Part shown: one piece after another, positions 9,540 through 19,600 of the stretch
Position numbering within the stretch: position 1 is the first letter of the stretch
How the letters are laid out: each line of letters opens with the position of its first letter
Source: Hyphochytrium catenoides
Taxonomy: Eukaryota > Sar > Hyphochytriomycetes > Hyphochytriales > Hyphochytriaceae
Assembly (NCBI GenBank): GCA_900088475.1
Contig: FLMG01000794.1
Location: forward strand, 1 to 22,527
Length of the DNA: 22,527 bases
Direction: 5' to 3'
Translations under genes and position numbers: made by a program
The notes under the pieces: model-generated
What the model was told of the DNA's origin: nothing
The model's input: the letters and a program-made list of their open reading frames with translations, nothing else
Database searches by the model: none

Positions 9540-9560
9540 TCAAGAGTGGTTGTTATGTGC
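9540..9560 (+). repeat. 21-nt exact repeat, second copy at 1857-1877
   Basis: The sequence (caagagtggttgttatgtgc plus one leading t) occurs at both sites with no extended similarity on either side. This copy abuts the start of the truncated integrase frame, so it may mark a rearrangement junction. Confidence 0.7.
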
Positions 9561-9935
9561 CCTCAATGACCTTGTATGAGTTGCTTTCCCTACATGAGGT
9601 CTTATTCAATGTATGCTATGGTTCTGTGGTACCTTTTCTGACAGGGTCTCAGCTTTTCCATTCTCGGTTTTTCGTTCGAGAAAGAAGAAATGATGTCGAG
9701 GTGAACAGTAGTCAGGCCGAGTGTGCTTTGTCGAAAAAGTTACCATCAGATGATTGTGTTGTTGTCCAAGAGCTTAGATTATCCATTTGATACCTTCTCT
9801 CTTTCTATAGCTTCAGATATCAGGTATCTTTTTCTACATCCAGAGTAACATTATTTATGTGCAAGGTAACCAACTGAACGTGAGAAGTATTTTTTGTGGA
9901 CACTTGGTAACTATCTCCATTGTCAGACCAAGAAG
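9561..9935 (+). repeat. GGTANC repeat unit, copy A
   Basis: First of three diverged copies of a ~370-bp unit. GGTANC-type hexamers (either strand) start at 9628, 9739, 9789, 9823, 9865 and 9906. Apart from the extra site at 9789, spacings are 111, 84, 42 and 41 bp. Shared blocks with the other copies include catctgatacctt-like and aggtatctttttctacat-like segments. No coding function is supported. Confidence 0.6.
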
Positions 9936-9949
9936 TGGAAGCCAATAGA

Positions 9950-11200
9950 TTATGCAACAACAGCATCATCATGCAACAGCATGTGTTGACCCCAATCCAT
10001 TGCTGACGCGAGTCAGACAGTGTTAATGTTGCCACAACTAAGGTACGACGCAGGAGAGCTATTGATGGTGCTACCCTCCAGGAGAGCTATTGATGGTGCT
10101 ATTCTCCAAATAGAAGCCGTTTAGCAAGGACATCTGGGTCGCCAACATCAAGGCGTTACTATGTACTTGGATTTTTGGAAGCTGGGTCGCAAATCATCTT
10201 TTTTATTGTTCATCGCCAAGATGAGCAAGTGGTTCAGCATCTTGCCTGTTGCTCTATACTTCTACTCGAGTGGTGTTAGGGGTTGTACATCCACATCATC
10301 GCCCGAAATCTGGAACGTCTATGACCAAGAACCATCTTCGTAGCAAGGCTAAATCGGTGCTGCGACGCTTTCATAGCTGACAATGCCAGGGAGCTACTGT
10401 GGGTGTCCTTAGCGTGGAGAGCAAAGGTGCACTGTTCACCAATCATGAGTGAGATGGCATGGCAGTTTGCTCTGAGATCGATGCATGGTCTGTCCTCTCG
10501 GTGTCACCCTATCAGCGTCTACAGCGCCGAGTCTTCTAGGTGGGTGGGCTTCTTCGAGACATTCGCAAATCTGACACCTCCATATCAGGCAAGAACTACT
10601 GTTACGGAGTAGCGCCACTATGATTATTTCGTTGCGCAACTGTAGTGGCTCAAGAGCGGCAGCTCAGAGCTACTGGATGGCACAGCTATAAAACTGCCTA
10701 CAATACTCGACACTGCAACTCCTTATCATGCTCAAACAATCGACGGTGACGAACGTAAGTGAAGGTAACCAGAGTTTCTTCAGTTATGTAGTCTCTCTTC
10801 GCAAGACTTGTGTATAGACTGCTCAATCGTTTTCTGCTCGGTTTAGCTGCTGTTCAGGAGCTCAGTCTTGCAGGATTGCGATGTGTTCAGCTAGCGCGGG
10901 ACCTACTTTGAGCGTGAGCTACTTTGCCTTTTCTCCCTGGTCTCTCAGCTTTGAATGAGAGCAAACTGAGGTCAAGAGCGCATCCGACTGCGGCTGCTTG
11001 TTCTTCCTTTTTTCATTGCCGTGTGACAGAAGATTAAAGGTGGGATCTAGCTGACCGTTCTCATTCTGATGCATGGCTATACTCTCCTACTTCTTGGCTG
11101 GTCTCGCACGACTTGATGACGACAGAGGGCAACCATTATGTGACAACTAGACCTTTGGCTGGCTAGTCACTGCTTGCCAAGTTCGTCTGTGCTGATGAAT
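9950..11200. other. Gene-free stretch inside the repeat region
   Basis: Small open frames exist (10161-10343 and 10403-10612), but none has recognisable domains or consistent coding character. I see no complete transposase or reverse transcriptase. The stretch separates repeat copy A from copies B and C and contains a 28-bp tandem duplication at 10051-10106. Confidence 0.4.
10051..10106 (+). repeat. 28-bp tandem duplication
   Basis: Units at 10051-10078 and 10079-10106 both begin caggagagctattgatggtg and differ only at two positions near their ends. Confidence 0.85.
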
Positions 11201-11217
11201 GTCTTTTTGACGATTTT

Positions 11218-11640
11218 GGTACCGTGCCATTCAACTTGTATGACCTTGGTGCCCTAAATGGAGTTCTTGTTGTTGTGTTCGCAGTGCTCCTGGTAACTTT
11301 TTTGCTGTGGGATCTGACTTTGCGCCTTCAACTTTTTTATCTGGAAGAATATGCAAAAAAGATTTCCGGAAGAGTTGTTTGGCGGGACTCGTGATGTTAA
11401 AAAAGGTACCTCCAAACTTCTGATGTTGTTGTCTAAGAGGTTTAATCATTCATCTGACACTACTCTCTTCTAATAGCTTCAGAAGTCTGGTAACTTTTTG
11501 AACGATTAGAGTCACTATATTATTGTGAAAGGTATCCAACTCGATCTGGGAAGTAGCTTCTTCCGGGACCTTGGTAACGAATCTCTTCGGGCAAGACCCT
11601 CTGAGCCCCCAGTAATATATGCAACAACATCACACTGGAA
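11218..11640 (+). repeat. GGTANC repeat unit, copy B
   Basis: Hexamers start at 11218, 11292, 11405, 11489, 11531 and 11573, giving spacings of 74, 113, 84, 42 and 42 bp. The sequence aligns along its length with copy C (offset about 682 bp) and more weakly with copy A. It is followed by minisatellite-like units. Confidence 0.65.
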
Positions 11641-11880
11641 GCGCTGCTCTTAGACCAGATTGCTCCAGTAGTTCCATGCAATAACTCCTCGTCACAACAG
11701 GAGTGAAAGTGATGCTGCTGCTAACCCAAAACGAGCCTGCAGTAGTTCATTCAACAGCAGCGTCACGCAGAAAAGTGACGATGTTGCTGGTATACGGAGC
11801 CCACAGAACGATGCAGCAACAACATCGTCAACACGCAGAAGGAGTGAGCTCTGACTCCTAGACCAAAATGAACAGGCAGG
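11618..11880 (+). repeat. Degenerate minisatellite, first block
   Basis: About four imperfect units of roughly 57-73 bp, each starting near atgcaacaacatca and containing tgctnctagacca and a cagtagttc-like end. The units are diverged and have no reading frame in common. Confidence 0.5.
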
Positions 11881-11900
11881 TTTTGTCTGAGAGCGATTTG

Positions 11901-12300
11901 GTTACCTTCTCAACTGTCATGTATGAGCTTGTTGCCCTAAATGGAGTCCTATTTATTGGCTTCTCAGTGTTACGGGTACCATTTTTGCTGCGAGATCTGT
12001 CTTTCACCTTCACTTTTTTACGATGCAAGAGAGAAGAAATGATCCGCTGAAAGATTATTTGATGGAGCGTGATGATGGTGAAAAAGGTACCGTCAGATTT
12101 TGATCTTGCTGTGTAAACAGTTAAATCATTCATCTGAACCTTCTATCTTCTTTCTAGATTCAATACTCAGGTATCTTTTTCTACATCTAGAGTAACTGTG
12201 TTTGTAAAGAGGGTATCTAACTCGTTCTGAGAAGTACTTTTTTCTGCCACCTTGGTAACAATCTTGTTCAGGCTAGACCCTATGGTCCCACAGAAAGTAT
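11901..12300 (+). repeat. GGTANC repeat unit, copy C
   Basis: Hexamers start at 11901, 11975, 12086, 12170, 12212 and 12254, giving spacings of 74, 111, 84, 42 and 42 bp, almost identical to copy B. Between the hexamers the copies are diverged, while the hexamers themselves are kept. Confidence 0.65.
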
Positions 12301-12530
12301 ATGCAACATCATCGTCAATCCAATGTGTGAGCTCGGCTGCTCGACCAAAAATGAGTCAGCAGGAATTTATGCGACAACATCATGATCACGCAAAAGGTGC
12401 GAGCTTTGCTGCTAGACCAGATGAGCTCCCAATGATGAGCTCCCAGTAATGAGCTCCCAGTAACTCATGCAGCGACATCATTTCAGGTCGATCTGCTAGA
12501 CCGCAATGACTCTTAGAGTGACATCACTGT
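12299..12530 (+). repeat. Degenerate minisatellite, second block
   Basis: About three further units starting atgcaacatcatc, atgcgacaacatcat and atgcagcgacatcat. Nested inside are three exact copies of atgagctccca at 12421, 12435 and 12449 (period 14 bp). Confidence 0.55.
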
Positions 12531-12702
12531 CATACTTCTGCTGCCAGAAGAAAGGTTGAAGCCAGAACTCTATGGAGGATTATCATCGCTGCGAGCTCAA
12601 CTGCAGGACCGATTGCTCCCGGAGTGATACAAGCGAGCACGTCATCGCCGCCACACGAAGGGGGGTGGGTTTCTGCGTGGTACGTATCTACTTACGCATG
12701 CA

Positions 12703-12710
12703 ATAAAAGG
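12703..12710 (+). promoter_or_regulatory. TATA-like box upstream of primase-helicase
   Basis: The word ataaaagg lies about 110 nt before the ATG at 12820. It is the closest TATA-like match upstream of the gene; assignment is by position only. Confidence 0.3.
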
Positions 12711-12819
12711 AAATCGAATTGAAGATTAGTTGCGGTTATCAGTATACGAAAACCATCCAGCAGCAAACGAATCGCCAGCCCAGCATACGATTGCCGCAAA
12801 TCTAACAAACACCAGCACC

Positions 12820-15800
12820 ATGAGCTACTATGAGAAGCTTGTTGAGCACAAGGAGCATTATGCAGAGAGTCACTCTCTCACCGTTGTTGCCTTGACGACG
12901 CTAGGCTATAACAAAGAAACAAACAAAAAAGTAATAGCATTCGTAAAAGGTTACAAGAATGTGAAGTCTGCTGAGGAAGCGCGATCTCAGGGACTTCCCA
13001 GGGTTGTGCAGGGCATCGCAATGCTGTGTGGTAAGCGATCTAATGTAATGGTGTTTGATGTTGATGATGAGTCAGTGCTGGAGACTCTCAACATTGCGCA
13101 GGTGTTGAACGAGGACACGCCATATGTTAAGACCCGCAAGGGCTACCACTTCTATTTCTCCTACGATGACAGCTACGAGTCCAAGAATGGGATTTGGTTT
13201 GAAGGTACGAAGTATGCCATTGACCTCCTCAGTGACGACAGGCAAGTGATATTACCCCCCAGCCGCTACCAAGGACCTGATGGCTCAAATCACGAGTACA
13301 CGTGGGTTAACGACATTGATGAATATGAAGTGATGGATCTACCGGACTACCTGAAACCTATACTTGCCGGCTGTCTGAAGGCTCCACCACGAGACTTGGT
13401 GCCAACTAGAGGGTTGGTAACGAGAAGAAGCCCCATCAAGAAGAAGGTAACCGCTGATGACACCACGGAGATAGCAGAACTCGTCAATGCGCTGTCTGAC
13501 CATCGCGCTGAGGACTATGATGATTGGCTCAAGCTAGGGATTTGCCTCAAGAATGTCGGTGCCGAGGAAGGCGATCCAGACAAGTATCTAGAGCTCTGGG
13601 ATCAGTTTAGTCAAAGGAGCCCTCAGAAGTATGACCCTCTCTTAGAGGACCGATGGAATGGATTCGAGCTGAAATGTGACGACGGTGGTAAACTTTCTAC
13701 CGGTTCTTTAATATATAAGTGGCTACAAGAAGACAATCCAAGCAAGTACACGGAGCTGCAGGCAAGGAAGAAGGGCCAATTCGTGATGACAGATGATATA
13801 CTTGAGGAGGTGCGTTCAAAGCTGAGAATAACAAAAGTAGAGAGTCTGAACGCATACATGCAGGGCTACAAGCTCTGTGGCTTGGGCAACTGTCCCTGTG
13901 GCCAAGAGGCAGGTGAGCATATAATCAAACTGTTGCCTAGTGATAAGTCCCAATACCTGAAGAACCTGATTTCGGCTTGTAACGATTGCAATGGCAAGTT
14001 GTTGTTCTCCATAGTCAATAAAGCTGGTATGGGCCGCCTTCCGAAGATGTTAAATGAGGACGTTGAGTACGGGATTCTGGATAATAAAAGGAAACTGCTG
14101 TTACCATCTGTACCTCAGACTCAGTTTGATCTAAAGAGTCTTGCGTTTACAAAGGGTAGCAGTGTTGGGAACCTTCTTGAAAAGAAGCCGATGCCAATGG
14201 TTGGTGACATGTCTATCTTCGTTCCAGAACTCAGTGATGAGGTTTCCGGTTGGTATGCTACTCGAAAGGGTGCTTTGATAAGATTCTTCTCTGATGAGCC
14301 ACCAAGTCCTGAGGTGTTGATGCAGAACCCAGATAATCCAGAGCTAATGAAAGTGACTTCGAACCTACGAAGTGTTAATGGGAAATGTTGCAGGCTCACA
14401 AAGAACTACCATGAGCCCCTACTTCGGGCATACTATGATAGCCACCGTGCGTTCTTAGCAGATGAGGTAGGTTTATGTCAACCGATTGTGAACTTCATTA
14501 AGATTGACGTAAACATCAACATTTACTCGAACAAGAAAGACGACAATGCGAAGAAGAAGCGCATGCTCGACGAGCAGTATGCCGAGCTAGTGGTCAAGGA
14601 GAAGATCTTTGATGACTATGTCATCAAGAAAAAACATGAACTATATGCTTACAACGAGAAGACCAGAGTCTGGAAACTTGAAGACAAGGACACGGTGGCG
14701 CTGGAGGTTTCCAGAGCACTGGTAAGTAGATGCAGTGATACTCTGAACGAGAGAGACCTCGAATATCTATCTAATGATAAAGGCCCTGGCAACATCGTCA
14801 AAAGGTTAATTCACAACCGCGACAGGCTCAATCATCATGCCGAGCTTGCAAAGCTCATTGACAGCAACCCTTATCTAGTACCCTTCAAGAACGCCGTCTT
14901 CGATCTGCAAGGTTTTGAACTACGTCCAATTGCAAAGACAGACTATGTCTCGGAAACGGTTTCTTATTCACTGCGACCGCGCGACCAGATTCCTCAAGAG
15001 GACTTTGACTTCGTTGCATTGCTCTACCGCAAAATACTGCCATATGAAGATGACAAAGAGTTCTTTGTACGATTAGCGGCTTCGTGTCTTCCAAAGTTGA
15101 GCAATGAGAAGGTGTTCGTCGTACTGACTGACCAGCAAGATGGCAACAATGGCAAGAGTACCATCATGGATGCCATCTCGGAGGTATTTGACATCCTGTG
15201 TTGCTCGGGCGATACAAACTTTCTCTATGAAAACTCGAATACGCAGTCGGTCAGCAACCATGCGGCTGGCATCTTTCACTACGAGCACAAAAACTTGGCG
15301 GTCTTTGAGGAAACCGATCGGTCTAAGCAACTCAATGCCTCGCAGTTGAAGAAGATCACGAGTGGCGGGAAGAACAAGTTTTGCGCGAGAGCGTTCATGA
15401 GTCCTAAAGTGGAGACATTTCAATGGACTGCAACCCCATTTATTGTTTGTAATGATGGTGAGTTCAGCAAGTTCCGGGCAAGCGATAGCGCGTTACTCAA
15501 CAGAATGAAGGTAGTCCCTTTCAGGAGTCGTTTTGAAGACTGCGACCAGGATGACTTTGAGAACAACATTTTTAAGAAAGATAAACAGATCTCAGAGAAG
15601 ATTACGAGGTGTCGGGAGGCTCATTTCTATTACCTACTTGATGCATATCAAAGATACCTTGCTGATGGCTTTGGTGAAGAGCCGGAGTTTAGTACTATCT
15701 ACAAGCAGTGCCTAATAGATAGTGCCGATTCCCTACAAGGGGCGATCTCCGAGTTTATAGATGACCACATAGTGAGGTCAGACAAAGAGCAAGATATTGT

Positions 15801-16056
15801 GCAGAGGAAGACTCTAATTGAACACTTTAGAATCCACTACAAGGAATATGGGAGCAAAACGCACTATAAGTCACGAGAAGTTAAGAAGCTTTGCGACCAA
15901 GTGATGGTGAAGAAGAATGGGTTTCCTTTCGTCTCGCAGAAGAAAGTGAATAGTATTAACAAAAAGGACGTCTATACTAATGCGGTACTGCAAGGCTGTG
16001 ATGAAGAACATTGTCCTTGCAACCCTAGGCCCAGTTATCCCTATTTCTCCCGGTAA
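12820..16056 (+). CDS. Primase-helicase: AEP primase, HNH-like, SF3 helicase
   Basis: The protein has 1078 residues from the ATG at 12820 and no intron. Residues ~60-150 form an archaeo-eukaryotic primase/primase-polymerase domain: VMVFDVDDE with metal-binding D80 and D82, KGYHFYF with H110, and IDLLSDD with D135 before ILPPSRY. Residues ~225-300 resemble a PriCT-2 type linker (DDWLKLGICLKN, YLELWDQFS). Residues 358-393 hold an HNH-like zinc motif (C358, C360, EHI with H367, NLISACNDCN with C387 and C390). The C-terminal half is a D5-like superfamily 3 helicase: Walker A DGNNGKST at 774-781, Walker B around LAVFEE (to E831), and motif C TPFIVCND at 872-879. It should prime and unwind element DNA, working with the polymerase encoded next on the same strand. 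All catalytic residues expected for primase and ATPase are present. The short Cys-containing tail (CDEEHCPC) is unexplained. Confidence 0.85.
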   Translation: MSYYEKLVEHKEHYAESHSLTVVALTTLGYNKETNKKVIAFVKGYKNVKSAEEARSQGLPRVVQGIAMLCGKRSNVMVFDVDDESVLETLNIAQVLNEDTPYVKTRKGYHFYFSYDDSYESKNGIWFEGTKYAIDLLSDDRQVILPPSRYQGPDGSNHEYTWVNDIDEYEVMDLPDYLKPILAGCLKAPPRDLVPTRGLVTRRSPIKKKVTADDTTEIAELVNALSDHRAEDYDDWLKLGICLKNVGAEEGDPDKYLELWDQFSQRSPQKYDPLLEDRWNGFELKCDDGGKLSTGSLIYKWLQEDNPSKYTELQARKKGQFVMTDDILEEVRSKLRITKVESLNAYMQGYKLCGLGNCPCGQEAGEHIIKLLPSDKSQYLKNLISACNDCNGKLLFSIVNKAGMGRLPKMLNEDVEYGILDNKRKLLLPSVPQTQFDLKSLAFTKGSSVGNLLEKKPMPMVGDMSIFVPELSDEVSGWYATRKGALIRFFSDEPPSPEVLMQNPDNPELMKVTSNLRSVNGKCCRLTKNYHEPLLRAYYDSHRAFLADEVGLCQPIVNFIKIDVNINIYSNKKDDNAKKKRMLDEQYAELVVKEKIFDDYVIKKKHELYAYNEKTRVWKLEDKDTVALEVSRALVSRCSDTLNERDLEYLSNDKGPGNIVKRLIHNRDRLNHHAELAKLIDSNPYLVPFKNAVFDLQGFELRPIAKTDYVSETVSYSLRPRDQIPQEDFDFVALLYRKILPYEDDKEFFVRLAASCLPKLSNEKVFVVLTDQQDGNNGKSTIMDAISEVFDILCCSGDTNFLYENSNTQSVSNHAAGIFHYEHKNLAVFEETDRSKQLNASQLKKITSGGKNKFCARAFMSPKVETFQWTATPFIVCNDGEFSKFRASDSALLNRMKVVPFRSRFEDCDQDDFENNIFKKDKQISEKITRCREAHFYYLLDAYQRYLADGFGEEPEFSTIYKQCLIDSADSLQGAISEFIDDHIVRSDKEQDIVQRKTLIEHFRIHYKEYGSKTHYKSREVKKLCDQVMVKKNGFPFVSQKKVNSINKKDVYTNAVLQGCDEEHCPCNPRPSYPYFSR

Positions 16057-16691
16057 ACGGAACAACAAGAACTCGCCGACAAAGCTGGTGAGGACGAACC
16101 GCTTTCGACGATATGAGCAGACAGAAGAACAGAGCACCGCTAAAAGAGAATGTGAGAGAAGACTTTTAACTGACAGTTAGTAGTAGCCATATTCATCCAA
16201 GGAAAAAGCTTTCTTTTTTTTTTCACTCTTGGATTGGGACAAAGGGTAATGCTGAGTAACTGGCGATCGTCCGCGACCCGACAAAAAGTAAAGTAGGTAA
16301 ATTCGATGAGTAGCAAGATGGTAAGTGCAGGAGTCGCCCTATCCGTAAAACAGTAGAAAGCACAACACCGAGCACCAGATTACCTGACACATACAGTTTT
16401 TACCGGAAAACGGTAATGCCGCAGGATTGTTTACTCACCACTACCACCTAAGCGCAATGCCCGCGAAGGTAGACCCAACACCACATCTGAGACACCTTAC
16501 AGCCCACCGTGAGCAGAGCCAATACTACTGAAGCGTACTGTACTGAGTGCCACGGCTAAGCACCCTCTCCTAGCACCAGAAGGAAGGATCTGCCAGCGTT
16601 AATTCCTATTGAACAAAAGAAGACAGCTTTCTATATATCAGCAGTCCAGCTCCATACGATCGAACCATTTTACCTGCATTTACTTGTAATA
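16057..16691. other. Intergenic region between primase-helicase and polymerase
   Basis: No gene is supported in these 635 bp. A palindromic aaaaagcttt followed by a long T-run lies near 16204-16222, about 150 nt past the primase stop, and could mark a transcript end. A small hairpin ttaccg/cggtaa lies at 16400-16416. The 3' part holds the likely polymerase promoter. Confidence 0.4.
16632..16637 (+). promoter_or_regulatory. TATA box candidate for the polymerase gene
   Basis: The word tatata sits about 55 nt before the ATG at 16692, a usual distance for a short 5' leader. It suggests that the polymerase has its own promoter rather than being read through from the primase gene. Confidence 0.4.
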
Positions 16692-19600
16692 ATGGCTGCT
16701 CTCCAGAATCTCATTGACCTTGCGGGCCGGCTTGGACTGGAAGCGAATATCATCGAAGCGCTTGGGACATTCGAGGCATCTGCAATAAATGAAGACAAGG
16801 CTTTTGTGATCAACAGAATCAATTCTGCAGACACTATCAACCCAGATGACAGGGACAAGGCTATCAGGTTGATCCGTGGTCTCATCAGGGATGCAGCCAG
16901 GGTAATTGGTTTCAATGACTCCTATCGCCAACGTAACGCTATCACTCGCGAGGCTTTCTTCCTTACACACTATCAGCAGTTCGATTTCCAGATCACCACC
17001 AGAATGAAAGCTACAGAGACGAAGCTAATTCCAGCGGTCATAGACCACCGCTTAGGCAAGGGACAGCAAACTAGACTGACTTGGGCAAATTTCACTGTAA
17101 GGAAAACGCTGGCTGCGAGCGTTAGAGGTGTTTTACAAAGTCTTGCGGACAACAGACCACAGCCTTACCGCTTGGCTATAATGTCCCGGACATTTCTGAT
17201 GACCAGGATTGCTCACGATCGTGCGATAGCTGTCGACAAGGTAGTGGAGGCCTTCAAGAACAAAGAGCCAATGATAACATTAGTCTTCAAGCCAACAACT
17301 GAACAAACAAGAGAAAGATCCCAAGAGACGCAGATTCAGTTGATGAAAGAAGCCATTAGCAATGAAGCCCAGAGAATATCACGAAGGGACCAGATCTCGT
17401 TGGAAGACGCTCTTCAGGCTCAGAAGCAGCTCCTGGCGAAGGAGTCACTTGTGTGTACACCATCAGACGCCAGCCAGAGCCCAGCAGAAGATGATGTTAT
17501 CCAAGCAGCTACAGAGAAGGGTCTGATGACACCATCTGGAGACAAAGTCAGAGACTTTTTAATCGCAATCAGCCATCTAAACCAAGTGAAGCACATCAAT
17601 CTGACCTCTAGCCCTGAGCACGCCATTGAGGAGCTAGACAGTATGGTAACCTCCATGCTCGAGAGTCCGGTCGGCGGGATCTTGTCAACCATATCCTTCC
17701 AGTTCCCACCGGAGACTCACTTTAGAGATTGGAAGCGGGTCTTCGACACGACCATGAAGCCAATCATAGTGCGGGTCCTAGAGTCAAGCCTCCGATCCAG
17801 TCTGCAATACAAAATAATATTGAATGGGACCACCCTGGACCAGATAACGGCAGCAACTGGGGTTAGAAGCTTCCATTTTCCGGAGGGGCGCTTCCAGTTA
17901 ATCCAAAACACTATGGGCATCTCCGTTATGTCAGAAGCTTTCGAAAAAGCATTAAGCAGTTGGTGCGGGAATGTTGAGCTCCAAGACAGCAACAAAGTGC
18001 TCCATGACATGAAAAGCTTTGAGATTAAGCTCATTCAGTGCAATCGCACAGGTTGTAAAAACTTCAAAAGCGGCGGAAAGGTCCCCGGCGTTGTGAATCC
18101 TTATCCGGCAGATTCGCTCTGCACATTCAGAAGCATAGGTTTAGCGCTTTATGGAAAGCACCATCTGAGCATCAAGAAGGGAGAAAAGGAGTCTCCGCTT
18201 CAACGGCTGATCGGTCAGGACCTCTGTTGTCTTTTCTATAACTGCCAACTTCAGGATGGGTCGCCTTGGATCCCTCTGATACTGGACGTCATGCAGCTTG
18301 GCGAAGCTTCAGTACCCCTTCTAGCAGACAAGTCCAGGCTCCAGACTCTCCTGAAGCAGCGCGAGTTAGAGCGACGGAGTCATGGTGGAGTGGTGCACAG
18401 TGACGGTTGTCAGAAGCAAAAGGTTGATTTCACTTACGAGAGCCTGAAGCGATTGGCTGATCTTGTCAATCTGAACTTATTTATCTGCCACAGAGAAGAA
18501 TCCAAGCAAGACTGGCAAGTCCTATGCAAGATCTTTGCCGACAGTGAACACGCTGATGACGCCTTCCTAGACTACACCTATATCAGTCAAGCTGATGGGC
18601 ACTTAGCTCTCATAACCAATCTCCACAATTATGGTTCTGAGACGAGGTGTCCTCACTGTAACAAGCGATGGCAGAGAAATAAGGACGGGCATTATGGTCA
18701 AGACCCAACAACCTATCAGCAGCATGTCAGCGCATGCCCAAATAGAAGGTCAACGGAGGTTACCTCTACGTTTACTGCTGACAAAGTGAGGTATTATCCA
18801 AAAAATCTGACCTTCGAACAGCTCTTTAAGGATCAGCTTCAGTATGAGACCTTCATAAGCTATGACACAGAGGCTATTATCGGCGAGAATGGAGTTCACC
18901 ATCCTCACACCATAGTGGCCATTGAGGACCGATTCAATTTCGAGTTCTGCTACACAAACACCTCGCCGTCAGACCCACTTCAACCTACAGGGAACGATGT
19001 GAGCAAGAGGTTTCTAAATTGGCTCGTCTTCATAGCTGAGCCTTTGGCCAAGAAGATAACGAACTCACGTAAAGGAACTCTCACCAAGCATCAGTCCCTC
19101 TGTAAGTGCAAAAAGGCAGACGCTTCAAGTGACTGTGAGAAGACGTGCAAGTATCGTAAACTTAACAACGAGCTCTCCGTAATAAAGATACCTGTGTGCG
19201 GCTATAATAGTGGCCGCTATGACCTTACGTTCCTCTTGAATGCGATTGAGAAGAAAGTCGATAGAGTGCTTGTTCAGTCATCCGGAATCCTAGAGCTATG
19301 CTGGTCTGTCTACGTACCTGTGCTAAAGAAGAGCGTCACATATGTGTTTCTTGATATGTTCAGGCATGGTGGCGGCTCTTTGGAAACCTTTGCGAGTAGA
19401 AATGGTGTCACGGGTAAGAAATGTCCATACTCATATGATTACATCAAATACCCCGCCCAATACCTTGAAACGACCTTCCCGACAGGCATTTGGGGTGATC
19501 AGCAGACTGAAAAGGAAGCGCGGAAGATCTGGGATGGTCTCAAGAATACCAGTATGAAAGCATATACAGAACACTACTGTCGACAAGACGTAGAACTCCT

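Noticed and set aside
10161-10612. Two small frames with words like 'ADNARELL', suggesting a decayed copia-type integrase
   Set aside because: The other integrase and reverse-transcriptase motifs could not be found in any frame, so the resemblance is too weak.
11618-12530. Repeats considered as a CRISPR array
   Set aside because: Units are degenerate, have no constant repeat with unique spacers, and the setting is eukaryotic.
15073-15423. 116-codon minus-strand frame inside the helicase domain
   Set aside because: It lies opposite the Walker motifs of a well-supported gene and has no recognisable content.
16400-16416. Small hairpin ttaccg/cggtaa between primase and polymerase
   Set aside because: Six-bp arms are common by chance; noted only in the intergenic entry.
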